Numbered from the stretch's first letter, positions 1 to 7,763 are shown. The stretch is 64,000 nt of DNA from Micromonospora sp. NBRC 110009 (GCF_030518795.1 NZ_CP130427.1:1240001-1304000); one strand, 5' to 3'. Numbers and translations: made by a program. The notes: generated from the sequence alone by a model not told the origin.

Positions 1-236
1 CGCTTGGTAGCCGCGTTGACCTCGTCGGTGCTGAACACCTCGACGCCAAGGTGGTCCATGACGGTAGGCTGGTCGGCCTCACCCTCAAGGAGCACGAGCT
101 TCAACGGCGGGTTCTCGACGGCGAAATTGGCGTAGCCGGGGCGACGCTTGGCCGGCTCGACGCCGAACAGCTTGGCGTAGAAGGCGACGGAGCCTTCGAG
201 GTCGGACACGCGCAGGGCGAGCTGGACGCGGGACAT
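1..236 (-). CDS. CadI/ArsI-family glyoxalase-fold heavy-metal protein (3' end outside window)
   Basis: Partial gene: the first 78 residues are visible and the rest lies before the window. The N-terminus MSRVQLALRVSDLEGSVAFY, followed by LFG, KRRPGYANFAV and PPLKLVLLE, is the start of the vicinal-oxygen-chelate (glyoxalase) family known as CadI or ArsI in actinobacteria. Known relatives are cadmium-inducible proteins or dioxygenases that cleave the C-As bond of trivalent organoarsenicals; the cysteines that decide between these roles lie outside the window. The ATG at 234-236 has a strong AGGAGG about 8 bases upstream. It is divergent from arsR, so arsenite control through the shared promoter region is likely. 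Family is fairly certain; the substrate is inferred from context. Confidence 0.85.
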   Translation of the reverse strand, partial: MSRVQLALRVSDLEGSVAFYAKLFGVEPAKRRPGYANFAVENPPLKLVLLEGEADQPTVMDHLGVEVFSTDEVNAATK

Positions 237-254
237 AGTCATTCCTCCTGAGGT

Positions 255-401
255 TCAGCGGACGTAGGTGGCGAGAGCCGTGGTGCGGTTGCGCTCGTAG
301 CGGGCGTCGGCGCGGCAAGCCACGGTGCACACCTGCCCGCAGGACTCGCACAGCGTCACGCCCTGGTCGTCGACGGGACGACGACGGAACAGCTTGATCA
401 T
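255..401 (-). CDS. Small four-cysteine protein of the arsenic cluster
   Basis: A 48-residue reading frame from ATG 399-401 to TGA 255-257, placed 18 bases upstream of the CadI-type gene and divergent from arsR. The N-terminus MIKLFRRRP is basic. Four cysteines follow at residues 18, 21, 25 and 29, in the pattern CxxC-x3-C-x3-C, and then an Arg/Tyr-rich tail. There is no signal peptide or membrane segment, so it should be cytosolic. The cysteine spacing suggests metal or metalloid binding, for example as an arsenite or zinc carrier, but no characterised family was recognised. Its position between the divergent promoter and the CadI-type gene makes co-transcription with that gene likely. That it is translated is inferred from codon use and context. 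Confidence 0.6.
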   Translation of the reverse strand: MIKLFRRRPVDDQGVTLCESCGQVCTVACRADARYERNRTTALATYVR

Positions 402-479
402 CGCTTCGGTCCTTGCCTAGATGTTTTTCGAAGCAGGTCCCACGTTGCACCCTGTTTTGAGGTCTGTCAAGCTAGAGGT
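402..479. promoter_or_regulatory. Divergent promoter/operator region of the arsenic cluster
   Basis: This 78-base gap separates the two divergent arms of the arsenic cluster. On the minus strand there is a TTGACA -35-like hexamer (complement of 465-470). On the plus strand TTGCAC lies at 445-450, with a weak -10-like CAAGCT 17 bases further on. The AT-richer core around 420-430 and 455-470 is where an ArsR dimer would be expected to bind. No perfect palindrome is visible, so the operator assignment is inference from the layout. Confidence 0.45.
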
Positions 480-851
480 ATGTCGAAACAAGAGCTGCCG
501 GTGGTGGACCTCAGCGCGGTCGCCTGCTGCTCCCCGATCGCGGCCAGTCCGATGGACGCCGATCAGGCGGCGGTGGTCGCGCCGATGTTCAAGGCCCTCG
601 GTGACCCGGTCCGGCTGCGGCTGATGTCGATGATCGCCTCGGTGCCCGAGATCTGCGTCTGCGATCTGACCCCGGCGTTCGACCTGTCCGGGCCGACCAT
701 CTCCCACCACCTCAAGGTGCTGCGCGAGGCGGGCCTGGTCGACTCCGAGCGGCGCGGGACCTGGGTCTGGTACCGGGTGAAGCCGGAGGCTTTCCGGCAG
801 CTCGGGGCGCTGCTGGAGGTCTCCGCCGCCCCCGCCGGGGGCACCGCGTGA
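480..851 (+). CDS. arsR: ArsR/SmtB-family arsenite-responsive repressor
   Basis: A 123-residue winged-helix repressor that releases DNA when it binds trivalent arsenic. The core LGDPVRLRLMSMI, then TISHHLKVLREAGLV (recognition helix) and the wing RRGTWVWYRV are typical of ArsR. Candidate As(III) ligands are the N-terminal pair C16-C17 and the cysteines C59 and C61 in EICVCDL. From memory, the Corynebacterium glutamicum ArsR uses Cys15, Cys16 and Cys55, so this arrangement fits that actinobacterial type rather than the E. coli type, which has both ligands in the DNA-binding helix. It overlaps the aquaporin start by GTGA and leads an arsR-aquaporin-arsC operon. Confidence 0.92.
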   Translation: MSKQELPVVDLSAVACCSPIAASPMDADQAAVVAPMFKALGDPVRLRLMSMIASVPEICVCDLTPAFDLSGPTISHHLKVLREAGLVDSERRGTWVWYRVKPEAFRQLGALLEVSAAPAGGTA

Positions 852-1585
852 CCCTCGCCCTGCCCCGGCGGGCATCGGCGGAGTTCGCCGGCACTGCCCT
901 CCTGGTCGCCGCCGTCGTCGGGTCCGGGATCGCCGCCGCCCGGCTCTCCCCCGGCGATGTCGGGCTCCAGCTCCTGGAAAACGCGATCGCCACCGCCCTC
1001 GCACTGGGCGCGCTGATCCTGACGTTCGGGCCGGTGTCCGGGGCGCATTTCAACCCGATCGTCTCCGCCGTCGACTGGTGGCTCGGCCGCCGCGCCGGCA
1101 CCGGCCTGACCGGACGGGACCTCCCGGCCTACGTCGCCGCCCAGGTCGGCGGCGCGATCATCGGGGCTGTCCTGGCTGACCTCATGTTCGACCTGCCGGC
1201 CGTGACCTGGTCGCGTACCGGCCGGGTCGGGGGGAACCTGTGGCTCGCCGAGGTGGTCGCCACCGCCGGCCTGGTCGTCCTGGTCTTCGCCCTCGCCCGC
1301 TCCGGCCGCACCTCCGCCGCCCCCGCCGCGGTGGGCGCCTACATCGGCGCGGCGTACTGGTTCACCTCGTCCACCTCGTTCGCGAACCCGGCAGTCACCA
1401 TCGGCCGGGCCTTCACCGACACCTTCGCCGGCATCGCCCCGGCCTCCGTGCCCGGCTTCATCGCCGCCCAGCTCGTCGGCGGCGTGGTCGCCATCGCCGC
1501 CATCGCCGCCTGGTACCCCCATGCCGCCGACACCGCCGGCGCCGTGGTGGTGCCCCACCTCACTCAGGAGACCGAAGCTCGATGA
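848..1585 (+). CDS. aqpS: Aquaporin/aquaglyceroporin family channel of the arsenic operon
   Basis: A 245-residue MIP-family channel with six hydrophobic segments in two halves. The first pore motif is NPI (residues 69-71, in HFNPIVSAVDW) instead of NPA. The second is canonical NPA at 180-182, followed by the arginine of the selectivity filter at 187. In Sinorhizobium meliloti a similar arsR-aqpS-arsC arrangement lets arsenite made by ArsC leave the cell downhill through AqpS; that job is inferred here from the identical gene order. The GTG start overlaps the arsR stop (GTGA) and the end overlaps arsC (ATGA), so the three genes are translationally coupled. No Acr3 or ArsB pump is seen in the window. 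The symbol is by analogy. Confidence 0.85.
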   Translation: MTLALPRRASAEFAGTALLVAAVVGSGIAAARLSPGDVGLQLLENAIATALALGALILTFGPVSGAHFNPIVSAVDWWLGRRAGTGLTGRDLPAYVAAQVGGAIIGAVLADLMFDLPAVTWSRTGRVGGNLWLAEVVATAGLVVLVFALARSGRTSAAPAAVGAYIGAAYWFTSSTSFANPAVTIGRAFTDTFAGIAPASVPGFIAAQLVGGVVAIAAIAAWYPHAADTAGAVVVPHLTQETEAR

Positions 1586-1989
1586 GCGACACGCCCAGCG
1601 TCCTGTTCGTCTGCGTGCACAACGCCGGCCGCTCCCAGATGGCCGCCGGCTGGCTGCGCCACCTGGCCGGCGACACCGTCGAGGTCCGCTCCGCCGGCAG
1701 CGAACCCGCCGACCAGATCAACCCCGTCGCCGTCGAAGCCATGCGCGAAGTCGGCATCGACATCACCGACCAGACCCCCGCCAAGCTCACCTGGGACGCG
1801 GCCGAAGCCAGCGACGTCATCGTCACCATGGGATGCGGCGACGCCTGCCCCGTCTTCCCAGGCAAACGCTACGAAGACTGGAAGCTCACCGACCCTGCCG
1901 GTCAACCCATCGAGGTTGTCCGCGAGGTTCGAGACGACATCAAGAAAAGGGTCACCGCGCTTGTGGCCCGCCTGCGGGCCGAAGGCTGA
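1582..1989 (+). CDS. arsC: Arsenate reductase, low-molecular-weight phosphatase type
   Basis: A 135-residue protein of the LMW tyrosine phosphatase fold that reduces arsenate to arsenite. The catalytic loop C11-x5-R17 (CVHNAGRS) is intact near the N-terminus. A second pair of cysteines sits in MGCGDACPVFPG, and the YEDWKL stretch with conserved Asp follows. In actinobacteria such enzymes are thioredoxin- or mycothiol/mycoredoxin-linked; the sequence alone does not settle which. ATG 1582 overlaps the aquaporin stop. It is the last gene of the operon, and the arsenite formed would be exported by the aquaporin upstream. Confidence 0.92.
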   Translation: MSDTPSVLFVCVHNAGRSQMAAGWLRHLAGDTVEVRSAGSEPADQINPVAVEAMREVGIDITDQTPAKLTWDAAEASDVIVTMGCGDACPVFPGKRYEDWKLTDPAGQPIEVVREVRDDIKKRVTALVARLRAEG

Positions 1990-2032
1990 ACGCGGTCAGA
2001 CGCTGAAGCGGAACCGCGGTGGGCGGTGACGT

Positions 2033-2623
2033 TCAGCCGGTTACTGAGGAGCGCTTCACCACCTGGTACATGGCGTGGTCCTGCCACCGGCCGGCGATGT
2101 TGAGGTACTCCGGCGCCATGCCGAACTGCACGAACCCGTTGCGTTCCAGCACCCGCTGCGATCTGACGTTGTGCAGCAGGGTCTCTGCCTGCACCCGATG
2201 CAGTCCCAACTCCTCGAAGGCCACCCGCACGATCTCGCGCACCGCCTTCGTCGCGAACCCCCGGCCATTGTGGCTGGCGCCTACCCAGTAGCCCATGGCG
2301 CACGACTGGAACGGGCCCCGCACGATGCCGTTGAGCGTGATGCGACCGATCACCCGACCGGAGTCGCCGAGGATGACGTGGGGCAGCTTCGACCCCTGTT
2401 CGTGCTGCTGGAGATCGGCTTGGATGACGCCGTGCTGGCCGTCTGCCGTGAAGTAGTCCTCGCTCCGGATCGGGTCCCACGGCGCGAGAAACTCACGGTT
2501 GACGCGGAGCAACTCGGCCAGGGCTGGCGCATCCTCCGAGCTGATGAGTCGAGTGATCTTCACCCACCCATCGTCCCAGGCAGGCATGCCCCCTTCCAAG
2601 GCGTGCCCGGCCCGCGTGCTCAT
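2033..2623 (-). CDS. GNAT acetyltransferase of the RimJ/RimL type
   Basis: A protein of up to 196 residues with the GNAT fold. It has an N-terminal acceptor part (LLRVNREFLAPWDP), the beta-4 segment GYWVGASHNGRGFATKAV with the acetyl-CoA pyrophosphate loop (NGRGFA), and the C-terminal NVRSQRVLERNGFVQFG that marks RimJ/RimL-like N-terminal protein acetyltransferases. The ATG at 2621-2623 has AAGGAG 4 bases upstream. Relatives usually begin near the GTG at 2561-2563 (VKITRL), so the first 20 residues may not be translated. The substrate is unknown. It is convergent with the arsenic operon and has no obvious link to it. Confidence 0.8.
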   Translation of the reverse strand: MSTRAGHALEGGMPAWDDGWVKITRLISSEDAPALAELLRVNREFLAPWDPIRSEDYFTADGQHGVIQADLQQHEQGSKLPHVILGDSGRVIGRITLNGIVRGPFQSCAMGYWVGASHNGRGFATKAVREIVRVAFEELGLHRVQAETLLHNVRSQRVLERNGFVQFGMAPEYLNIAGRWQDHAMYQVVKRSSVTG

Positions 2624-2707
2624 GGAACTCCTTGGTCACTCGGGGATCGGCGTCAACATGAACATCTGCAACCACGTCATGCCCACGCAGCTCGTGGGAA
2701 ACGACAA

Positions 2708-2737
2708 AGGGCGCTCGTCATCTCTGACGAACGCCCT
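2708..2737 (-). terminator. Hairpin terminator after tRNA-Ala
   Basis: AGGGCG and CGTCA arms pair with TGACG and CGCCCT around a GAGA loop. On the minus strand the hairpin is followed by TTTG. It lies 13 bases beyond the tRNA 3' end and fits a factor-independent terminator. Confidence 0.8.
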
Positions 2738-2749
2738 GATCGTGAAGGG

Positions 2750-2822
2750 TGGAGCCGAGGGGACTCGAACCCCTGACCCCCACACTGCCAGTGTGGTGCG
2801 CTACCAGCTGCGCCACGGCCCC
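2750..2822 (-). tRNA. tRNA-Ala (anticodon GGC)
   Basis: A 73-base cloverleaf on the minus strand. The acceptor stem GGGGCCG pairs with CGGCTCC (one G-U), with discriminator A at 2750. The anticodon stem CCACA/TGTGG encloses the loop CTGGCAG, giving anticodon GGC, which reads GCC, the favoured alanine codon in this G+C-rich genome. The T-arm has GGTTCGAGTCC. The terminal CCA is not encoded, because ACCC follows. Confidence 0.95.
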
Positions 2823-2909
2823 TTGCTGTCGTCCCCGGTCGCCCGGGCACGGAGAGAACTATACACACGCCGGCCGGCATGGTCATATCGCGGGGGTACC
2901 CCTCGCGGC

Positions 2910-3500
2910 TCAGTTCAGGGCCACGTCCGGCGGGAAGTGGGCGACCGCCGCCATCATGCCGCCCTGCCGCCGCAGCACCATCGGCCAGAGATCGTCCGGC
3001 CGGTCGACGAAGGCGTCCCCCGGCAGGGCGTCCAGGACGAACCAGGACCCCTCCTCGATCTCCCGTTCGAGCTGGCCGGCACCCCATCCGGAGTACCCGG
3101 CGAAGACCCGGATCCCGCCCACGGCGTCCCGCAGCCGCTCCGGATCGACCGACAGGTCGATGGTGCCCACCGCGCCGGAGACCCGGTGGAACCCCTTCAC
3201 CGGCTTGATCGGATGACGCATCCGGGCCAGGCAGATGGCCGAGTCGGGCTGCACCGGCCCGCCCTCGAAGAGCACCGCCGGGTGTCGGGCCAGGTCGCTC
3301 CAGTCGCCCAGGACCTCGGCGACCGGGACCTCGGTGGCCCGGTTCAGCACCACGCCCAGGGCACCGCCGGGCTCGTGGGCGACCAGCAGCACGACCGTAC
3401 GGTCGAAGTTCGGATCCTTCAGCGTGGGAGTCGCGACCAGGAGCCGCCCGGTCATCGACTCCATGGCTCGGCCACCGATCGCCTGTTCCTCACCCTGCAT
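2910..3500 (-). CDS. YqgE/AlgH (UPF0301) family protein
   Basis: A 196-residue cytosolic protein. MTGRLLVATPTL near the N-terminus, NFDRTVVLLVAHEPGGALGV, the FEGGPVQPDS loop and GYSGWGAGQLEREI are the family's conserved blocks. The biochemical role of YqgE/AlgH proteins is not established; AlgH was named for an effect on alginate in Pseudomonas. The start is uncertain: ATG at 3498-3500 gives full length, and ATG at 3462-3464 or 3453-3455 would remove 12 or 15 poorly conserved residues. It stands alone, divergent from the phosphorylase gene. Confidence 0.88.
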   Translation of the reverse strand: MQGEEQAIGGRAMESMTGRLLVATPTLKDPNFDRTVVLLVAHEPGGALGVVLNRATEVPVAEVLGDWSDLARHPAVLFEGGPVQPDSAICLARMRHPIKPVKGFHRVSGAVGTIDLSVDPERLRDAVGGIRVFAGYSGWGAGQLEREIEEGSWFVLDALPGDAFVDRPDDLWPMVLRRQGGMMAAVAHFPPDVALN

Positions 3501-3654
3501 GTCCCGACACCCGTCAGCCGTACGCCGGTGGGGCGAACCCGACCTCGTCCACCACCCGCCCTGTCAACGCCATGCCACGCACCATAGCCTGCGTCTCGCC
3601 TGCTGGTTAAGGTCTGACCGGCGGGTGATCGCGACAGGATCGAGGGAGGGCCGG

Positions 3655-4458
3655 ATGGGTCCCACGGCGGAGCTGGCGGTGATCGGCGGGTCCGGTCTCT
3701 ACGCGCTGCTCGACGGCGCCACCGAGCACGAGCTGGAGACACCGTACGGCGCACCGTCGGACCGGGTCACGATCGCCGAGGTGGGTGGCCGCCGGGTGGC
3801 GTTCCTACCCCGGCACGGCCGGGACCACCGCTACCCGCCGCACCTGATCCCCTACCGGGCGAACCTGTGGGCGCTGCGCTCCCTCGGCGTGCGCCAGGTG
3901 CTCGCCCCGTGCGCGGTGGGCGGGCTCCGGCCCGAGCTGGGGCCGGGCACCTTCGTGGTGCCGGACCAGCTGGTCGACCGCACCAGTGGCCGGGCGCAGA
4001 CCTACTACGACCAGGGCGCGGTGCACGTGTCCTTCGGCGACCCGTACTGCCCGACCGGGCGCCGCACGCTCCTCGACGCGGCGGCCGGGCACGGCGTGAC
4101 CGCGGTGGACGGCGGGACGGTGGTGGTGGTCGAGGGGCCGCGCTTCTCCACCCGGGCCGAGTCGCGCTGGTTCGCCTCGATCGGCGGCACGGTGGTCAAC
4201 ATGACCGGCCATCCGGAGGCGGTGCTCGCCCGCGAGCTGGCCCTCTGCTACACGTCGATCGCGCTGGTCACCGACCTGGACGCGGGCGTGGCGGCCGGCG
4301 AGTCGGTGACCCAGGACGAGGTCTTCCGGGTCTTCGCGGAGAACACCAACGTGCTGCGCGCCGTGCTGCTGTCGGCGGTCGCCGCGCTGCCGAGCGAGCG
4401 GGACTGCCCGTGCGGGCACGCGCTCGACGGGATCAAGCTGCCCTTCCCGCTACCCTGA
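3655..4458 (+). CDS. MTAP-family purine nucleoside phosphorylase
   Basis: A 267-residue enzyme of the trimeric purine nucleoside / methylthioadenosine phosphorylase family, which splits a nucleoside with phosphate into the base and (methylthio)ribose-1-phosphate. Visible blocks are IGGSGLYALL (phosphate loop), PRHGRDHRYPPHLIPYRAN, and the base-site region VVVVEGPRFSTRAES followed by NMTGHPEAVLARE. In strict MTA phosphorylases this last motif is usually NMT-x-x-PE with other flanks, while NMTGHPE is common in actinobacterial members, so MTA, methylthioinosine or inosine/guanosine are all possible substrates. The ATG at 3655 follows GAGGGAGGG. The frame is open far upstream but lacks coding character there. 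Confidence 0.85.
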   Translation: MGPTAELAVIGGSGLYALLDGATEHELETPYGAPSDRVTIAEVGGRRVAFLPRHGRDHRYPPHLIPYRANLWALRSLGVRQVLAPCAVGGLRPELGPGTFVVPDQLVDRTSGRAQTYYDQGAVHVSFGDPYCPTGRRTLLDAAAGHGVTAVDGGTVVVVEGPRFSTRAESRWFASIGGTVVNMTGHPEAVLARELALCYTSIALVTDLDAGVAAGESVTQDEVFRVFAENTNVLRAVLLSAVAALPSERDCPCGHALDGIKLPFPLP

Positions 4459-4480
4459 CGCGGGAAGCGCCCGAAAAGTC

Positions 4481-4504
4481 AACCGAGGACCGATAAATTC
4501 GGTT
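4481..4504 (+). promoter_or_regulatory. AT-rich inverted repeat before the decarboxylase gene
   Basis: AACCGA (4481-4486) and its complement TCGGTT (4499-4504) enclose GATAAAT; an inner ACCGA/TCGGT pair (4489-4503) also exists. This is the only AT-rich patch between the two genes and could be a promoter with an operator for the decarboxylase gene 62 bases downstream. No clear -35 is visible. Confidence 0.35.
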
Positions 4505-4565
4505 AGTCGGGGGGCTGATCGCCGAGCCGCCTCCGGCAACACGCGGGGGACGGAGGCGGTGGGCG

Positions 4566-6161
4566 ATGGCGACGGTCCGCGACACCACGTACGCCCTCCT
4601 GCGCGATCTTGGGCTGACCACGATGTTCGGCAATCCCGGCTCCACCGAGGAACCCTTCCTGCAGGACTTCCCGGCCGACTTCCGCTACGTGCACGCGCTG
4701 CACGAGGCGTCGGCGGTGGGCATGGCCGACGGCTACGCGCAGGTCACCGGCCGGCCCGCGCACGTCAACCTGCACACCGCTCCGGGCACCGGCAACGGCA
4801 TGGGCAACCTGGTCACCGCCTGGCACAACAAGACCCCGTTGATCGTCACCGCCGGCCAGCAGAACCGGGAGATGCTGCTGATCGAACCCCGACTGGCCAG
4901 CCGCCGGGCGGCCGAGCTGACCCAGCCGTACGTCAAGTGGTCCCACGAGCCGACCCGCGCGCAGGACATCCCGGCGGCCTTCATGCGGGCGTACGCCACC
5001 GCGGTCCAGCCCCCGGCCGGGCCGGTCTTCCTCTCCCTGCCCATGGACGACTGGGACCAGCCCGCCGATCCGCCCCCACAGGTGCGTACCGTCGCCACCC
5101 GGATCGCCGCGGACCCGGACCGACTGCACGCTTTCGCCGCCGCGCTGGCCGCTAGCCGCGCCCCGGCGCTGGTACTCGGCGCGGCGGTGGACCGGTCCGG
5201 CGCCTGGCCGGAAGCCGTCGCGCTGGCCGAGCGGCTGGCCGCCCCGGTCTGGTCCGCCCCGGCACCTGAGCGGGCCGTCTTCCCCGAGAACCACCCGCAC
5301 TTCCGGGGCGTGCTGCCGTACGCGATCGGTCCGCTCGCCGAGGCGCTGCGCGGACACGACACGGTGCTGGTAGTCGGCGCCCCGGTCTTCCGCTACTACC
5401 CGTACGTGCCGGGCGACTACCTGCCGGCCGACGCCCGGCTGCTGCACGTCACCGACGACCCGGACGAGTCGGCCCGCGCCCCGGTCGGGGAGAGCCTGCT
5501 CGGCGACGCCGGGCTGACCATGGCGGCCCTGGTCGAGCTACTGCCGCAGGCGGACCGGCCGGCCCCGCCCGCCCGGCCCGATCAGTCGCCGCCCGAACCG
5601 ACCGACCCGCCGAGCGCCGACGCGCTCTTCGCCGCGCTGGCCCGGCACTGGCCGGCCGACGGGGTGCTGGTGCAGGAGTCACCGTCCAACCTGGCCGCAC
5701 TGCGCCGCCGGCTCCGGGTCGACCGGCCCCGGTCGTACTTCACGATGGCCAGCGGCGGCCTGGGGTTCGGCCTGCCGGCGGCCGTGGGGATCGCCCTGGC
5801 CGAGCGGGACACCGGGCGCGGCCGGCCGGTGGTGGCGGTGATCGGCGACGGCTCGCTGCACTACTCGGTGCAGGCGCTCTGGACCGCGGCGCAGCTCCGC
5901 CTGCCGCTCGCCGTCGTGGTCCCGGTCAACCGGCAGTACGCGATCCTCAAGGCGTTCGCCGAGTTGAAGCACACGCCCGGGGTGCCCGCACTGGATCTGC
6001 CGGGACTGGACGTGACCGCCATCGCGCGGGGCTACGGCTGCGCCGCCACCGTGCTGGAGTCGCCGGACGCGCTCGGTCCCGCATTGGCGAGCGCGCTCGC
6101 CGCCGACCGGCCGACGGTGCTGCCGGTGCCGATCGACACCGACGTGCCCCGGATCCTGTAA
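4566..6161 (+). CDS. Thiamine-diphosphate 2-oxoacid decarboxylase, benzoylformate decarboxylase-like
   Basis: A 531-residue enzyme of the ThDP-dependent decarboxylase family, most like benzoylformate decarboxylase (phenylglyoxylate to benzaldehyde plus CO2). The N-terminal cofactor-activating Glu47 (HEASAV), Ser26 (GNPGS) and His70 (VNLH) match the numbering I recall for the Pseudomonas putida enzyme. The C-terminal ThDP/Mg2+ motif GDGSLHYS...VPVNRQY is present. The second catalytic histidine of that enzyme lies in FRYHQY; here the stretch reads FRYYPY (around residue 278), so the His is a Tyr. That makes true benzoylformate activity doubtful. ATG 4566 follows GGAGGCGGTGGGCG. Convergent with the lipoprotein gene. 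Confidence 0.85.
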   Translation: MATVRDTTYALLRDLGLTTMFGNPGSTEEPFLQDFPADFRYVHALHEASAVGMADGYAQVTGRPAHVNLHTAPGTGNGMGNLVTAWHNKTPLIVTAGQQNREMLLIEPRLASRRAAELTQPYVKWSHEPTRAQDIPAAFMRAYATAVQPPAGPVFLSLPMDDWDQPADPPPQVRTVATRIAADPDRLHAFAAALAASRAPALVLGAAVDRSGAWPEAVALAERLAAPVWSAPAPERAVFPENHPHFRGVLPYAIGPLAEALRGHDTVLVVGAPVFRYYPYVPGDYLPADARLLHVTDDPDESARAPVGESLLGDAGLTMAALVELLPQADRPAPPARPDQSPPEPTDPPSADALFAALARHWPADGVLVQESPSNLAALRRRLRVDRPRSYFTMASGGLGFGLPAAVGIALAERDTGRGRPVVAVIGDGSLHYSVQALWTAAQLRLPLAVVVPVNRQYAILKAFAELKHTPGVPALDLPGLDVTAIARGYGCAATVLESPDALGPALASALAADRPTVLPVPIDTDVPRIL

Positions 6162-6167
6162 CGGCGG

Positions 6168-7145
6168 TCAGCGCCGGACGACGGTGAGCGGGGTGACGCC
6201 GGCCACGTCCAGCACCGCCCGGTCGCCGAGCGGGGCCTTCAGCGTGACGCTCACCGGCTTCAGCACCAATTGCAGGGTGCAAGGCCCCGTCGACCGCGTC
6301 ACCCCGGCCCCGAGCACCACCACGTCGTCCCGCTCCAGCACCAACGGCGTGACGCCGGTGTCGCAGGCGCCCACGCCGACCCGGTAGTCGAGCCGGGTGC
6401 CGTCCACCCCGTCCAGGCTCTGAACGCTGACCACCCCGTCGGTCAGCGGCCGGTCGGTGCCCACACCCTCCGGCACGGCACCGATGGCGCCCGCGGCGAC
6501 CGCGAGCCGCGCCACCGGCACCCGCATTCCCTCCACGGTGAACAGCCAGGCCGGCACCTCCGCCTGACCCCGGCTGGTCCGGACCGGCGCGCTGCCGAGC
6601 GTCACCCCGGTGACCGTCAGCGGCACGCAGGGAGTGTCGACCGCGGTGGACACCGGGCCGTCCGGCCCCGGCTGGATGGTCGGGCCACCGGGCTTGGCGA
6701 CACCGCCGCCGGGCGCCGGCGGGGGCGCCATCGGCCGACCCTCACAGGGCGGCGGGTCCCCCTTGTCCAGTTGGGCGTACGCCTCGGCGGCGCTGACCAG
6801 CGGCACCCGCAGCGTGCCGTCGGGGAAGCGGATGGTGCCGTCCGGCGGCGTGGCGGTCGGCATCGGGATCTGGTGCCGGAACCAGCCGTTGGTGAAGACC
6901 AGCTTGGTCTCGCCCGTGAAGCCCGGGTCGCCGGTCAGCACGGTGGCGTCCTCGAGCGGCACGTAGCCGCTGCGCCACGCCTGGCCGGGCCGCCAGGCGT
7001 CGGCCACCTCGGCGGCCCGCTGGTCGAAGGCCGCCCAGCGCTGGTCCGGGGTGGCGCCGGTCGGCGCGGCGGGGCCGGAGCCGGGCGTGGCGCAGCCAGC
7101 GAGGACCAGGAGCGGCAACCCCAACAGGGCGAGTGAGCGACGCAT
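6168..7145 (-). CDS. Secreted lipoprotein of unknown function
   Basis: 325 residues. The N-terminus MRRSLALLGLPLLVLAGC is a lipoprotein signal with the lipobox LAGC and the modified cysteine at residue 18, so the protein should sit on the outer face of the membrane. A Pro/Gly-rich segment (about residues 143-165, APPPAPGGG) separates an N-terminal part with WFRHQIPMP from a C-terminal beta-rich part with CDTG and TGPC. No family was recognised. The gene is followed by a convergent decarboxylase gene with only 6 bases between stops. The gene 38 bases upstream on the same strand may share its transcript. Confidence 0.75.
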   Translation of the reverse strand: MRRSLALLGLPLLVLAGCATPGSGPAAPTGATPDQRWAAFDQRAAEVADAWRPGQAWRSGYVPLEDATVLTGDPGFTGETKLVFTNGWFRHQIPMPTATPPDGTIRFPDGTLRVPLVSAAEAYAQLDKGDPPPCEGRPMAPPPAPGGGVAKPGGPTIQPGPDGPVSTAVDTPCVPLTVTGVTLGSAPVRTSRGQAEVPAWLFTVEGMRVPVARLAVAAGAIGAVPEGVGTDRPLTDGVVSVQSLDGVDGTRLDYRVGVGACDTGVTPLVLERDDVVVLGAGVTRSTGPCTLQLVLKPVSVTLKAPLGDRAVLDVAGVTPLTVVRR

Positions 7146-7183
7146 GCCGGTTGGACGCCGCGCCCGCCCCGCCGGTTCCCGGG

Positions 7184-7645
7184 TCAGTTCTCCCCGCCCA
7201 GGTCGGCCTGGTACGCCTCCCAGAGCAGGTCCGCGCCACGCCGCCGATGCCGGTCGAGGGCCCGCAGCAGGTGCCCGGCCTGGGCCCGCACCTCCTCCGC
7301 CGGCACGGCGGGCAGCACCGCGGCGTGCTGGAGGGCGGCGATGGCCGCGGCGATGGCGGTGTGCTCGCCGGCCAGCAGCCGCACCCCCCGGTCCAGCCGG
7401 GGAGCCTGATACAGCAGTTCGGCGTAGAGGCCGGTGGGACCCTCGGTGACCCGGACGTGCTCAGCGAAGCCCTGCCGGACCGGGCCGAGGTGCACGATCA
7501 GGCGTTCCCGCCAGCGCGGCTCCCCGGGCGGCACGGCGAGCGCCCGGGCGAGGGCCTGCACGTCGCCGAGGAGGGTGCCCCGGGGCCGGCGCGCGGCGGC
7601 CGGGCGGGCGACGGTGGACGGCTGCTGGATCGGACCGGTGACCAT
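7184..7645 (-). CDS. Conserved actinobacterial protein of unknown function
   Basis: A 153-residue soluble protein with no signal peptide or membrane segment. The ATG at 7643-7645 has GGGAGGTG 5 bases upstream, preferred to an ATG five codons earlier. The sequence is alpha-helical in appearance: an Ala/Arg-rich start, then RWRERLIVHLGPVRQGFAEHVRVTEG, and a helix-rich C-terminal half (AAIAAALQHA, HLLRALDRHRRR, LLWEAYQADLG). No catalytic motif was recognised. It probably forms a transcription unit with the lipoprotein downstream. Confidence 0.65.
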   Translation of the reverse strand: MVTGPIQQPSTVARPAAARRPRGTLLGDVQALARALAVPPGEPRWRERLIVHLGPVRQGFAEHVRVTEGPTGLYAELLYQAPRLDRGVRLLAGEHTAIAAAIAALQHAAVLPAVPAEEVRAQAGHLLRALDRHRRRGADLLWEAYQADLGGEN

Positions 7646-7763
7646 GGGCACCTCCCGCACTGCTGCGCTACCGCGTACAGCGATGGTGAACCCGGGCCTC
7701 CGGCCTGTCCAGGCCCGGCCGGCGCCTCATCCGTGCCATCCGTCCCAGTTGTCACACCAGCCC

